Source: Bombus terrestris
Taxonomy: Eukaryota; Arthropoda; Insecta; Hymenoptera; Apidae
Direction of reading: 5' to 3'
Assembly (NCBI RefSeq): GCF_910591885.1
Contig: NW_025963553.1
Coordinates: forward strand, 5,394,001 to 5,458,000
DNA: 64,000 nt
Position 1 is the stretch's first letter; every line of letters begins with the position of its first letter. This document shows positions 36,102 through 49,527 of the stretch, one piece after another. The notes under the pieces were generated by a model. It made no database searches, had not been told where the DNA came from, and was given only the letters and a program-made list of their open reading frames with translations. Made by a program: the position numbers and the translations under genes.

Positions 36102-38624
36102 TTGCAAATTGTGATCGTTGCTCGCTCGCTCCGCTCGCTCGTAAAAATTTAGTCCAACCTCACATCCGATCCGACACGTTCGCAAATTCGAAATAAGTCG
36201 CCTTCATATCGAATGACTAACGCAAGAGGGATTGGTTTTAGGTTAGGCTATAGTTTTCGAGCGAGCGCAGCGAGCGAGAGACGCGTAAAGGTGTATCACA
36301 ATCTAACGGTTTGGCACATACGGACATTGAAACATTCGCACCAGCCAGAGGAGCCGGAAGTATTTATCGTATTGCCTGCTGACAAATGTTTACAGTTTGT
36401 GAATAGTTTCACATAAATAGTACTATTATCACATACTACAGTCCAATGTGATGTCCGAAGTGGCTGACAAAATTAGGTACTAACACGAAATATATGCAAG
36501 GCAATATAAGGTATATGTATACCTTGCAAATTGTGATCGTTGCTCGCTCGCTCCGCTCGCTCGTAAAAATTTAGTCCAACCTCACATACGATCCGACACG
36601 CTCGCAAATTCGAAATAAGTTGCCTTCATATCGAATGACTAACGCAAGATGGATTGGGTTTAGGTTAGGCTACAGCTTTCGAGCGAGCGCAGCGAGCGAG
36701 AGACGCGTTAAGGTGTGTCACAATCCAACGGTTTGGCACATACTGACATTGAAACATTCGCACCAGCCCGAGGAGCCGGATGTCTTTATCATATTGCCTG
36801 CTGACAAATGTTTACAGTTTGTGAATAGTTTCACATAAATAGTACTATTTCCACATACTACAGGGCAATGTGATGTCCGAAGTGGCTGACGAAATTAGGT
36901 ACTAACACGATATATATGCATATTGCAAGGTATATGTATACCTTGCATATTGTGATCGATGCTCGCTCGCTCCGCTCGCTCGTAAAAATTTAGTCCAACC
37001 TCACATCCGACCCGACACGTTCGCAAATTCGAAATTAGTCGCCACCATATCGAATAATGAACGCAAGATGGATTGGTTTTAGGTTAGGCTATAGTTTTCG
37101 AGCGAGCGCAGCGAGCGAGAGACGCGTAAAGGTGTGTCACAATCCAACGGTTTGGCACATACTGACATTGAAACATACGCACCAGCCCGAGGAGCCGGAA
37201 GTCTTTATCCTATTGCCTGCTGACAAATGTTTACAGTTTGTGAATAGTTTCACATAAATAGTACTATTTCCACATACTACAGTCCAATGTGATGTCCGAA
37301 GTGGCTGACAAAATTAGGTACTAACACGAAATATATGCAAGGCAATGTAAGGTATATGTATACCTTGCAAATTGTGATCGTTGCTCGCTCGCTCCGCTCG
37401 CTCGTAAAAATTTAGTCCAACCTCACATACGATCCGACACGCTCGCAAATTCGAAATAAGTTGCTTTCATATCGAATGACTAACGCAAGATGGATTGGGT
37501 TTAGGTTAGGCTACAGCTTTCGAGCGAGCGCAGCGAGCGAGAGACGCGTAAAGGTGTGTCACAATCCAACGGTTTGGCACATACTGACATTGAAACATTC
37601 GCACCAGCCAGAGGAGCCGGAAGTATTTATCCTATTGCCTGCTGACAAATGTTTACAGTTTGTGAATAGTTTCACATAAATAGTACTATTACCACATACT
37701 ACAGTCCATTGTGATGTCCGAAGTGGCTGACGAAATTAGGTACTAACACGATATATATGCATATTGCAAGGTATATGTATACCTTGCAAATTGTGATCGA
37801 TGCTCGCTCGCTCCGCTCGCTCGTAAAAATTTAGTCCAACCTCACATCCGACCCGACACGTTCGCAAATTCGAAATAAGTCGCCACCATATCGAATAATG
37901 AACGCAAGATGGATTGGTTTTAGGTTAGGCTATAGTTTTCGAGCGAGCGCAGCGAGCGAGAGACGCGTAAAGGTGTGTCACAATCCAACGGTTTGGCACA
38001 TACTGACATTGAAACATTCGCACCAGCCCGAGGAGCCGGAAGTCTTTATCCTATTGCCTGCTGACAAATGTTTACAGATTGTGAATAGTTTCACATAAAT
38101 AGTACTATTTCCACATACTACAGTCCAATGTGATGTCCGAAGTGGCTGACAAAATTAGGTACTAACACGAAATATATGCAAGGCAATATAAGGTATATGT
38201 ATACCTTGCAAATTGTGATCGTTGCTCGCTCGCTCCGCTCGCTCGTAAAAATTTAGTCCAACCTCACATACGATCCGACACGTTCGCAAATTCGAAATAA
38301 GTTGCCTTCATATCGAATGACTAACGCAAGATGGATTGGGTTTAGGTTAGGCTACAGCTTTCGAGCGAGCGCAGAGAGCGAGAGACGCGTAAAGGTGTGT
38401 CACAATCCAACGGTTTGGCACATACTGACATTGAAACATTCGCACCAGCCCGAGGAGCCGGATGTCTTTATCATATTGCCTGCTGACAAATGTTTACAGT
38501 TTGTGAATAGTTTCACATAAATAGTACTATTCCCACATACTACAGGGCAATGTGATGTCCGAAGTGGCTGACGAAATTAGGTACTAACACGATATATATG
38601 CATATTGCAAGGTATATGTATACC
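36102..38624. repeat. Chimeric f-g-h-g/a-h-g tail of the nonamer family
   Basis: Monomers start at 36102, 36524, 36943, 37365, 37784 and 38206. The f monomer follows a j/c fusion directly. The g-like 37365 monomer has GTTGCTTTC and a right half with CCAGAGGAG and GAAGTATTT typical of a or d. The g at 38206 has CAGAGAGCG in arm 2. Scattered single changes are frequent here (GAAATTAGTCG near 37034, ACATACGC near 37174, TATTACCAC near 37688, CAGATTG near 38078). This suggests less recent homogenisation than neighbouring blocks. Confidence 0.75.
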
Positions 38625-41141
38625 TTGCATATTGTGATCGATGCTCGCTCGCTCCGCTCGCTCGTAAAAATTTAGTCCAACCTCACATCCGACCCGACAC
38701 GTTCGCAAATTCGAAATAAGTCGCCACCATATCGAATAATGAACGCAAGATGGATTGGTTTTAGGATACGCTATAGTTTTCGAGCGAGCGCAGCGAGCGA
38801 GAGACGCGTAAAGGTGTGTCACAATCCAACGGTTTGGCACATACTGACATTGAAACATTCGCACCAGCCCGAGGAGCCGGAAGTCTTTATCATATTGCCT
38901 ACTGACAAATGTTTACAGTTTGTGAATAGTTTCACATAAATAGTACTATTTCCACATACTACAGTCCAATGTGATGTCCGAAGTGGCTGACAAAATTAGG
39001 TACTAACACGATATATATGCATATTGCAAGGTATATGTATACCTTGCAAATTGTGATCGTTGCTCGCTCGCTCCGCTCGCTCGTAAAAATTTAGTCCAAC
39101 CTCACATCCGATCCGACACGTTCGCAAATTCGAAATAAGTCGCCTTCAAATCGAATGACTAACGCAAGAGGGATTGGTTTTAGGTTAGGCTATAGTTTTC
39201 GAGCGAGCGCAGCGAGCGAGAGACGCGTAAAGGTGTATCACAATCTAACGGTTTGGCACATACGGACATTGAAACATTCGCACCAGCCAGAGGAGCCGGA
39301 AGTATTTATCCTATTGCCTGCTGACAAATGTTTACAGTTTGTGAATAGTTTCACATAAATAGAACTATTTCCACATACTACAGGGCAATGTGATGTCCGA
39401 AGTGGCTGACGAAATTAGGTACTAACACGATATATATGCATATTGCAAGGTATATGTATACCTTGCATATTGTGATCGATGCTCGCTCGCTCCGCTCGCT
39501 CGTAAAAATTTAGTCCAACCTCACATCCGATCCGACACGTTCGCAAATTCGAAATAAGTCGCCACCATATCGAATAATGAACGCAAGATAGATTGGTTTT
39601 AGGTTACGCTATAGTTTTCGAGCGAGCGCAGTGAGCGAGAGACGCGTAAAGGTGTGTCACAATCCAACGGTTTGGCACATACTGACATTGAAACATTCGC
39701 ACCAGCCCGAGGAGCCGGAAGTCTTTATCATATTGCCTACTGACAAATGTTTACAGTTTGTGAATAGTTTCACATAAATAGTACTATTTCGACATACTAC
39801 AGTGCAATGTGATGTCCGAAGTGGCTGACAAAATTAGGTACTAACACGATATATATGCATATTGCAAGGTATATGTATACCTTGCAAATTGTGATCGTTG
39901 CTCGCTCGCTCCGCTCGCTCGTAAAAATTTAGTCCAACCTCACATCCGATCCGACACGTTCGCAAATTCGAAATAAGTCGCCTTCAAATCGAATGACTAA
40001 CGCAAGAGGGATTGGTTTTAGGTTAGGCTATAGTTTTCGAGCGAGCGCAGCGAGCGAGAGACGCGTAAAGGTGTATCACAATCTAACGGTTTGGCACATA
40101 CTGACATTGAAACATTCGCACCAGCCCGAGGAGCCGGATGTCTTTATCATATTGCCTGCTGACAAATGTTTACAGTTTGTGAATAGTTTCACAGAAATAG
40201 TACTATTTCCACATACTGCAGGGCAATGTGATGTCCGAAGTGGCTGACGAAATTAGGTACTAACACGATATATATGCATATTGCAAGGTATATGTATACC
40301 TTGCAAATTGTGATCGTTGCTCGCTCGATCCGCTCGCTCGTAAAAATTTAGTCCAACCTCACATCCGATCCGACACGTTCGCAAATTCGAAATAAGTCGC
40401 CTTCATATCGAATGACTAACGCAAGAGGGATTGGTTTTAGGTTAGGCTATAGTTTTCGAGCGAGCGCAGCGAGCGAGAGACGCGTAAAAGTGGGTCACAA
40501 TCCAACGGTTTGCCACATACTGACATTGAAACATTCGCACCAGCCCGAGGAGCCGGAAGTCTTTATCATATTGCCTACTGACAAGTGTTTACAGTTTGTG
40601 AATAGTTCCACATAAATAGTACTGTTTCCACATAGTACAGTGCAATGTGATGTCCGAAATGGCTGACAAAATTAGGTAGTAACACGAAATATATGCAAGG
40701 CAATATAAGGTATATGTATAGCTTGGAAATTGTGATCGTTGCTCGCTCGTTCCGCTCGCTCGTAAAAATCTACTCCAACCTCACAACCGATCCGACACGT
40801 TCGCAAATTCGAAATATGTCGCCACCATATCGAATTATGAACGCAAGATGGATTTCTTATAGCTTAGGCTATAGTTTTCGAGCGAGCGCAGCGAGCGAGA
40901 GACGCGTACAGGTGTGTGACAATCCAACGGTTTGGCACATACTGACATTGAAACATTCGCACCAGCCCGAGGAGCCGGAAGTCTTTATCCTATTGCCTGC
41001 TGAGAAATGTTTACAGTTTGTGAATAGTTTCACATAAATAGTACTATTTCCACATACTACAGGGCAATGTGATGTCCGAAGTGGCTGACGAAATTAGGTA
41101 CTAACACGATATATATGCATATTGCAAGGTATATGTATACC
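38625..41141. repeat. 2517-bp hexamer, copy 1, with two strongly diverged monomers
   Basis: Monomers start at 38625, 39044, 39463, 39882, 40301 and 40723. The first four are ordinary apart from GGATACGC in the first, ATAGAACTATTT in the second, CAGTGAGCG in the third and a d/g mosaic with CACAGAAAT in the fourth. The fifth and sixth carry many private changes: CTCGATCCG in arm 1, GTGGGTCAC, GACAAGTG, GTACTGTTTCC, CATAGTACAG, TATAGCTTGG, CTCGTTCCG, AATCTACTCC, CACAACCG, GAATTATGAACG, TTCTTATAGC, GTACAGG, GTGTGAC and GAGAAATG. Copy 1 differs from copy 2 at TTTGCCAC near 40510 and at the end of the sixth monomer. Confidence 0.9.
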
Positions 41142-43661
41142 TTGCATATTGTGATCGATGCTCGCTCGCTCCGCTCGCTCGTAAAAATTTAGTCCAACCT
41201 CACATCCGACCCGACACGTTCGCAAATTCGAAATAAGTCGCCACCATATCGAATAATGAACGCAAGATGGATTGGTTTTAGGATACGCTATAGTTTTCGA
41301 GCGAGCGCAGCGAGCGAGAGACGCGTAAAGGTGTGTCACAATCCAACGGTTTGGCACATACTGACATTGAAACATTCGCACCAGCCCGAGGAGCCGGAAG
41401 TCTTTATCATATTGCCTACTGACAAATGTTTACAGTTTGTGAATAGTTTCACATAAATAGTACTATTTCCACATACTACAGTCCAATGTGATGTCCGAAG
41501 TGGCTGACAAAATTAGGTACTAACACGATATATATGCATATTGCAAGGTATATGTATACCTTGCAAATTGTGATCGTTGCTCGCTCGCTCCGCTCGCTCG
41601 TAAAAATTTAGTCCAACCTCACATCCGATCCGACACGTTCGCAAATTCGAAATAAGTCGCCTTCAAATCGAATGACTAACGCAAGAGGGATTGGTTTTAG
41701 GTTAGGCTATAGTTTTCGAGCGAGCGCAGCGAGCGAGAGACGCGTAAAGGTGTATCACAATCTAACGGTTTGGCACATACGGACATTGAAACATTCGCAC
41801 CAGCCAGAGGAGCCGGAAGTATTTATCCTATTGCCTGCTGACAAATGTTTACAGTTTGTGAATAGTTTCACATAAATAGAACTATTTCCACATACTACAG
41901 GGCAATGTGATGTCCGAAGTGGCTGACGAAATTAGGTACTAACACGATATATATGCATATTGCAAGGTATATGTATACCTTGCATATTGTGATCGATGCT
42001 CGCTCGCTCCGCTCGCTCGTAAAAATTTAGTCCAACCTCACATCCGATCCGACACGTTCGCAAATTCGAAATAAGTCGCCACCATATCGAATAATGAACG
42101 CAAGATAGATTGGTTTTAGGTTACGCTATAGTTTTCGAGCGAGCGCAGTGAGCGAGAGACGCGTAAAGGTGTGTCACAATCCAACGGTTTGGCACATACT
42201 GACATTGAAACATTCGCACCAGCCCGAGGAGCCGGAAGTCTTTATCATATTGCCTACTGACAAATGTTTACAGTTTGTGAATAGTTTCACATAAATAGTA
42301 CTATTTCGACATACTACAGTGCAATGTGATGTCCGAAGTGGCTGACAAAATTAGGTACTAACACGATATATATGCATATTGCAAGGTATATGTATACCTT
42401 GCAAATTGTGATCGTTGCTCGCTCGCTCCGCTCGCTCGTAAAAATTTAGTCCAACCTCACATCCGATCCGACACGTTCGCAAATTCGAAATAAGTCGCCT
42501 TCAAATCGAATGACTAACGCAAGAGGGATTGGTTTTAGGTTAGGCTATAGTTTTCGAGCGAGCGCAGCGAGCGAGAGACGCGTAAAGGTGTATCACAATC
42601 TAACGGTTTGGCACATACTGACATTGAAACATTCGCACCAGCCCGAGGAGCCGGATGTCTTTATCATATTGCCTGCTGACAAATGTTTACAGTTTGTGAA
42701 TAGTTTCACAGAAATAGTACTATTTCCACATACTGCAGGGCAATGTGATGTCCGAAGTGGCTGACGAAATTAGGTACTAACACGATATATATGCATATTG
42801 CAAGGTATATGTATACCTTGCAAATTGTGATCGTTGCTCGCTCGATCCGCTCGCTCGTAAAAATTTAGTCCAACCTCACATCCGATCCGACACGTTCGCA
42901 AATTCGAAATAAGTCGCCTTCATATCGAATGACTAACGCAAGAGGGATTGGTTTTAGGTTAGGCTATAGTTTTCGAGCGAGCGCAGCGAGCGAGAGACGC
43001 GTAAAAGTGGGTCACAATCCAACGGTTTGGCACATACTGACATTGAAACATTCGCACCAGCCCGAGGAGCCGGAAGTCTTTATCATATTGCCTACTGACA
43101 AGTGTTTACAGTTTGTGAATAGTTCCACATAAATAGTACTGTTTCCACATAGTACAGTGCAATGTGATGTCCGAAATGGCTGACAAAATTAGGTAGTAAC
43201 ACGAAATATATGCATGGCAATATAAGGTATATGTATAGCTTGGAAATTGTGATCGTTGCTCGCTCGTTCCGCTCGCTCGTAAAAATCTACTCCAACCTCA
43301 CAACCGATCCGACACGTTCGCAAATTCGAAATATGTCGCCACCATATCGAATTATGAACGCAAGATGGATTTCTTATAGCTTAGGCTATAGTTTTCGAGC
43401 GAGCGCAGCGAGCGAGAGACGCGTACAGGTGTGTGACAATCCAACGGTTTGGCACATACTGACATTGAAACATTCGCACCAGCCCGAGGAGCCGGAAGTC
43501 TTTATCCTATTGCCTGCTGAGAAATGTTTACAGTTTGTGAATAGTTTCACATAAATAGTACTATTTCCACATACTACAGACCAATGTGATGTCCGAAGTG
43601 GCTGACAAAATTAGGTACTAACACGAAATATATGCAAGGCAATATAAGGTATATGTATACC
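41142..43661. repeat. 2517-bp hexamer, copy 2
   Basis: Monomers start at 41142, 41561, 41980, 42399, 42818 and 43240, each 2517 bp after its partner. Nearly all private changes of copy 1 are shared, so the diverged pair had already accumulated them before duplication. The sixth monomer ends with ACAGACCAATG and the long AT-rich end, where copy 1 has ACAGGGCAATG and the short end. That places the duplication breakpoint near 41055-41140 and 43575-43661. Confidence 0.9.
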
Positions 43662-44499
43662 TTGCAAACTGTGATCGTTGCTCGCTCGCTCCGCTCGCTC
43701 GTAAAAATTTAGTCCAACCTCACATACGATCCGACACGTTCGCAAATTCGAAATAAGTCGCCACCATATCGAATAATGAACGCAAGATGGATTGGTTTTA
43801 GGTTACGCTATAGTTTTCGAGCGAGCGCAGCGAGCGAGAGACGCGTAAAGGTGTGTCACAATCCAACGGTTTGGCACATACTGACATTGAAACATTCGCA
43901 CCAGCCCGAGGAGCCGGAAGTCTTTATCATATTGCCTACTGACAAATGTTTACAGTTTGTGAATAGTTTCACATAAATAGTACTATTTCGACATACTACA
44001 GTGCAATGTGATGTCCGAAGTGGCTGACAAAATTAGGTACTAACACGATATATATGCATATTGCAAGGTATATGTATACCTTGCAAATTGTGATCGTTGC
44101 TCGCTCGCTCCGCTCGCTCGTAAAAATTTAGTCCAACCTCACATGCGATCCGACACGTTCGCAAATTCGAAATAAGTCGCCTTCAAATCGAATGACTAAC
44201 GCAAGAGGGATTGGTTTTAGGTTAGGCTATAGTTTTCGAGCGAGCGCAGCGAGCGAGAGACGCGTAAAGGTGTATCACAATCTAACGGTTTGGCACATAC
44301 GGACATTGAAACATTCGCACCAGCCAGAGGAGCCGGAAGTATTTATCCTATTGCCTGCTGACAAATGTTTACAGTTTGTGAATAGTTTCACATAAATAGT
44401 ACTATTTCCACATACTACAGTCCAATGTGATGTCCGAAGTGGCTAACAAAATTAGGTACTAACACGATATATATACATATTGCAAGGTATATGTATACC
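43662..44499. repeat. Two single monomers between higher-order blocks
   Basis: The monomer at 43662 (GCAAACTG start, ACATACGATCC, GATGG, GAAGTC, s-like end ACAGTGC) and a d monomer at 44081 (CACATGCGATCC) separate the hexamer from the tetramer block. They belong to neither repeat period. The d type, common to the left, becomes rare after this point. Confidence 0.85.
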
Positions 44500-46175
44500 T
44501 TGCAAATTGTGATCGTTGCTCGCTCGCTCCGCTCGCTCGTAAAAATTTAGTCCAACCTCACATCCGACCCGACACGTTCGCAAATTCGAAATAAGTCGCC
44601 ACCATATCGAATAATGAACGCAAGATGGATTGGTTTTAGGTTACGCTATAGTTTTCGAGCGAGCGCAGCGAGCGAGAGACGCGTAAAGGTGTGTCACAAT
44701 CCAACGGTTTGGCACATACTGACATTGAAACATTCGCACCAGCCCGAGGAGCCGGATGTCTTTATCATATTGCCTGCTGACAAATGTTTACAGTTTGTGA
44801 ATAGTTTCACATAAATAGTACTATTTCCACATACTACAGGGCAATGTGATGTCCGAAGTGGCTGACGAAATTAGGTACTAACACGATATATATGCATATT
44901 GCAAGGTATATGTATACCTTGCAAATTGTGATCGTTGCTCGCTCGCTCCGCTCGCTCGTAAAAATTTAGTCCAACCTCACATCCGATCCGACACGTTCGC
45001 AAATTCGAAATAAGTCGCCACCATATCGAATGACTAACGCAAGATGGATTGGTTTTAGGTTACGCTATAGTTTTCGAGCGAGCGCAGCGAGCGAGAGACG
45101 CGTAAAGGTGTGTCACAATCCAACGGTTTGGCACATACTGACATTGAAACATTCGCACCAGCCCGAGGAGCCGGATGTCTTTATCATATTGCCTGCTGAC
45201 AAATGTTTACAGTTTGTGAATAGTTTCACATAAATAGTACTATTTCCACATACTACAGGGCAATGTGATGTCCGAAGTGGCTGACGAAATTAGGTACTAA
45301 CACGATATATATGCATATTGCAAGGTATATGTATACCTTGCATATTGTGATCGATGCTCGCTCGCTCCGCTCGCTCGTAAAAATTTAGTCCAACCTCACA
45401 TCCGATCCGACACGTTCGCAAATTCGAAATAAGTCGCCACCATATCGAATAATGAACGCAAGATGGATTGGTTTTAGGTTACGCTATAGTTTTCGAGCGA
45501 GCGCAGCGAACGAGAGACGCGTAAAGGTGTGTCACAATCCAACGGTTTGGCACATACGGACATTGAAACATTCGCACCAGCCCGAGGAGCCGGAAGTCTT
45601 TATCCTATTGCCTGCTGACAAATGTTTACAGTTTGTGAATAGTTTCACATAAATAGTACTATTTCCACATACTACAGGGCAATGTGATGTCCGAAGTGGC
45701 TGACGAAATTAGGTAGTAACACTATATATATGCATATTGCAAGGTATATGTATACCTTGCATATTGTGATCGATGCTCGCTCGCTCCGCTCGCTCGTAAA
45801 AATTTAGTCCAACATCACATCCGATCCGACACGTTCGCAAATTCGAAAAAAGTCGCAACCATATCGAATAATGAACGCAAGATGGATTGGTTTTAGGTTA
45901 CGCTATAGTTTTCGAGCGAACGCAGCGAGCGAGAGACGCGTAAACGTGTGTCACAATCCAACGGTTTGGCACGTACGGACATGGAAACATTCGCACCAGC
46001 CAGAGGAGCCGGAAGTACTTATCGCATTGCCTGCTGACAAATGTTTACAGTTTGTGAATAGTTTCACATAAATAGTACTATTTCCACATACTACAGGGCA
46101 ATGTGATGTCCGATGTGGCTGACGAAATAAGGTACTAACACGATATATATGCATATTGCAAGGTATATGTATACC
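44500..46175. repeat. 1676-bp tetramer, copy 1
   Basis: Monomers start at 44500, 44919, 45338 and 45757, each 419 bp. The order is h-like with GGATGTC; the same with ATGACTAACG; j; and a distinctive fourth monomer. The fourth has AACATCAC, GAAAAAAGTCG, GAGCGAACG in arm 2, GTAAACGTG, GGCACGTACGGACATGG, GTACTTATCGC and GATGTGGCTGACGAAATAAGG. The first monomer starts GCAAATTG with CCGACCC, whereas later copies start GCATATTG with CCGATCC, so the amplified unit begins just inside it. A private CGCAACC lies near 45856. Confidence 0.92.
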
Positions 46176-47851
46176 TTGCATATTGTGATCGATGCTCGCT
46201 CGCTCCGCTCGCTCGTAAAAATTTAGTCCAACCTCACATCCGATCCGACACGTTCGCAAATTCGAAATAAGTCGCCACCATATCGAATAATGAACGCAAG
46301 ATGGATTGGTTTTAGGTTACGCTATAGTTTTCGAGCGAGCGCAGCGAGCGAGAGACGCGTAAAGGTGTGTCACAATCCAACGGTTTGGCACATACTGACA
46401 TTGAAACATTCGCACCAGCCCGAGGAGCCGGATGTCTTTATCATATTGCCTGCTGACAAATGTTTACAGTTTGTGAATAGTTTCACATAAATAGTACTAT
46501 TTCCACATACTACAGGGCAATGTGATGTCCGAAGTGGCTGACGAAATTAGGTACTAACACGATATATATGCATATTGCAAGGTATATGTATACCTTGCAA
46601 ATTGTGATCGTTGCTCGCTCGCTCCGCTCGCTCGTAAAAATTTAGTCCAACCTCACATCCGATCCGACACGTTCGCAAATTCGAAATAAGTCGCCACCAT
46701 ATCGAATGACTAACGCAAGATGGATTGGTTTTAGGTTACGCTATAGTTTTCGAGCGAGCGCAGCGAGCGAGAGACGCGTAAAGGTGTGTCACAATCCAAC
46801 GGTTTGGCACATACTGACATTGAAACATTCGCACCAGCCCGAGGAGCCGGATGTCTTTATCATATTGCCTGCTGACAAATGTTTACAGTTTGTGAATAGT
46901 TTCACATAAATAGTACTATTTCCACATACTACAGGGCAATGTGATGTCCGAAGTGGCTGACGAAATTAGGTACTAACACGATATATATGCATATTGCAAG
47001 GTATATGTATACCTTGCATATTGTGATCGATGCTCGCTCGCTCCGCTCGCTCGTAAAAATTTAGTCCAACCTCACATCCGATCCGACACGTTCGCAAATT
47101 CGAAATAAGTCGCCACCATATCGAATAATGAACGCAAGATGGATTGGTTTTAGGTTACGCTATAGTTTTCGAGCGAGCGCAGCGAACGAGAGACGCGTAA
47201 AGGTGTGTCACAATCCAACGGTTTGGCACATACGGACATTGAAACATTCGCACCAGCCCGAGGAGCCGGAAGTCTTTATCCTATTGCCTGCTGACAAATG
47301 TTTACAGTTTGTGAATAGTTTCACATAAATAGTACTATTTCCACATACTACAGGGCAATGTGATGTCCGAAGTGGCTGACGAAATTAGGTAGTAACACTA
47401 TATATATGCATATTGCAAGGTATATGTATACCTTGCATATTGTGATCGATGCTCGCTCGCTCCGCTCGCTCGTAAAAATTTAGTCCAACATCACATCCGA
47501 TCCGACACGTTCGCAAATTCGAAAAAAGTCGCCACCATATCGAATAATGAACGCAAGATGGATTGGTTTTAGGTTACGCTATAGTTTTCGAGCGAACGCA
47601 GCGAGCGAGAGACGCGTAAACGTGTGTCACAATCCAACGGTTTGGCACGTACGGACATGGAAACATTCGCACCAGCCAGAGGAGCCGGAAGTACTTATCG
47701 CATTGCCTGCTGACAAATGTTTACAGTTTGTGAATAGTTTCACATAAATAGTACTATTTCCACATACTACAGGGCAATGTGATGTCCGATGTGGCTGACG
47801 AAATAAGGTACTAACACGATATATATGCATATTGCAAGGTATATGTATACC
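46176..47851. repeat. 1676-bp tetramer, copy 2
   Basis: Monomers start at 46176, 46595, 47014 and 47433. All markers of copy 1 recur at exactly 1676 bp, including AACACTATATATATG at the end of the third monomer and the full marker set of the fourth. I see only isolated differences from the neighbouring copies. Confidence 0.93.
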
Positions 47852-49527
47852 TTGCATATTGTGATCGATGCTCGCTCGCTCCGCTCGCTCGTAAAAATTT
47901 AGTCCAACCTCACATCCGATCCGACACGTTCGCAAATTCGAAATAAGTCGCCACCATATCGAATAATGAACGCAAGATGGATTGGTTTTAGGTTACGCTA
48001 TAGTTTTCGAGCGAGCGCAGCGAGCGAGAGACGCGTAAAGGTGTGTCACAATCCAACGGTTTGGCACATACTGACATTGAAACATTCGCACCAGCCCGAG
48101 GAGCCGGATGTCTTTATCATATTGCCTGCTGACAAATGTTTACAGTTTGTGAATAGTTTCACATAAATAGTACTATTTCCACATACTACAGGGCAATGTG
48201 ATGTCCGAAGTGGCTGACGAAATTAGGTACTAACACGATATATATGCATATTGCAAGGTATATGTATACCTTGCAAATTGTGATCGTTGCTCGCTCGCTC
48301 CGCTCGCTCGTAAAAATTTAGTCCAACCTCACATCCGATCCGACACGTTCGCAAATTCGAAATAAGTCGCCACCATATCGAATGACTAACGCAAGATGGA
48401 TTGGTTTTAGGTTACGCTATAGTTTTCGAGCGAGCGCAGCGAGCGAGAGACGCGTAAAGGTGTGTCACAATCCAACGGTTTGGCACATACTGACATTGAA
48501 ACATTCGCACCAGCCCGAGGAGCCGGATGTCTTTATCATATTGCCTGCTGACAAATGTTTACAGTTTGTGAATAGTTTCACATAAATAGTACTATTTCCA
48601 CATACTACAGGGCAATGTGATGACCGAAGTGGCTGACGAAATTAGGTACTAACACGATATATATGCATATTGCAAGGTATATGTATACCTTGCATATTGT
48701 GATCGATGCTCGCTCGCTCCGCTCGCTCGTAAAAATTTAGTCCAACCTCACATCCGATCCGACACGTTCGCAAATTCGAAATAAGTCGCCACCATATCGA
48801 ATAATGAACGCAAGATGGATTGGTTTTAGGTTACGCTATAGTTTTCGAGCGAGCGCAGCGAACGAGAGACGCGTAAAGGTGTGTCACAATCCAACGGTTT
48901 GGCACATACGGACATTGAAACATTCGCACCAGCCCGAGGAGCCGGAAGTCTTTATCCTATTGCCTGCTGACAAATGTTTACAGTTTGTGAATAGTTTCAC
49001 ATAAATAGTACTATTTCCACATACTACAGGGCAATGTGATGTCCGAAGTGGCTGACGAAATTAGGTAGTAACACTATATATATGCATATTGCAAGGTATA
49101 TGTATACCTTGCATATTGTGATCGATGCTCGCTCGCTCCGCTCGCTCGTAAAAATTTAGTCCAACATCACATCCGATCCGACACGTTCGCAAATTCGAAA
49201 AAAGTCGCCACCATATCGAATAATGAACGCAAGATGGATTGGTTTTAGGTTACGCTATAGTTTTCGAGCGAACGCAGCGAGCGAGAGACGCGTAAACGTG
49301 TGTCACAATCCAACGGTTTGGCACGTACGGACATGGAAACATTCGCACCAGCCAGAGGAGCCGGAAGTACTTATCGCATTGCCTGCTGACAAATGTTTAC
49401 AGTTTGTGAATAGTTTCACATAAATAGTACTATTTCCACATACTACAGGGCAATGTGATGTCCGATGTGGCTGACGAAATAAGGTACTAACACGATATAT
49501 ATGCATATTGCAAGGTATATGTATACC
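47852..49527. repeat. 1676-bp tetramer, copy 3
   Basis: Monomers start at 47852, 48271, 48690 and 49109. The unit matches copy 2 closely; a private GATGACCG near 48621 replaces GATGTCCG. Confidence 0.93.

Noticed and set aside
40693..41037. Longer forward open frames of 113-114 codons (also 43210-43554, 59161-59502)
   Set aside because: They are the usual frame extended upstream across the junction by point changes in mutated monomers, not distinct genes.
45951..46259. Opposite-strand open frames of 95-102 codons (also 31858-32145, 38577-38864, 41094-41381, 47627-47935, 49303-49611)
   Set aside because: They open only where single monomer variants remove stops, span satellite sequence including a monomer junction or the GC arms, and recur simply because their monomers were duplicated.
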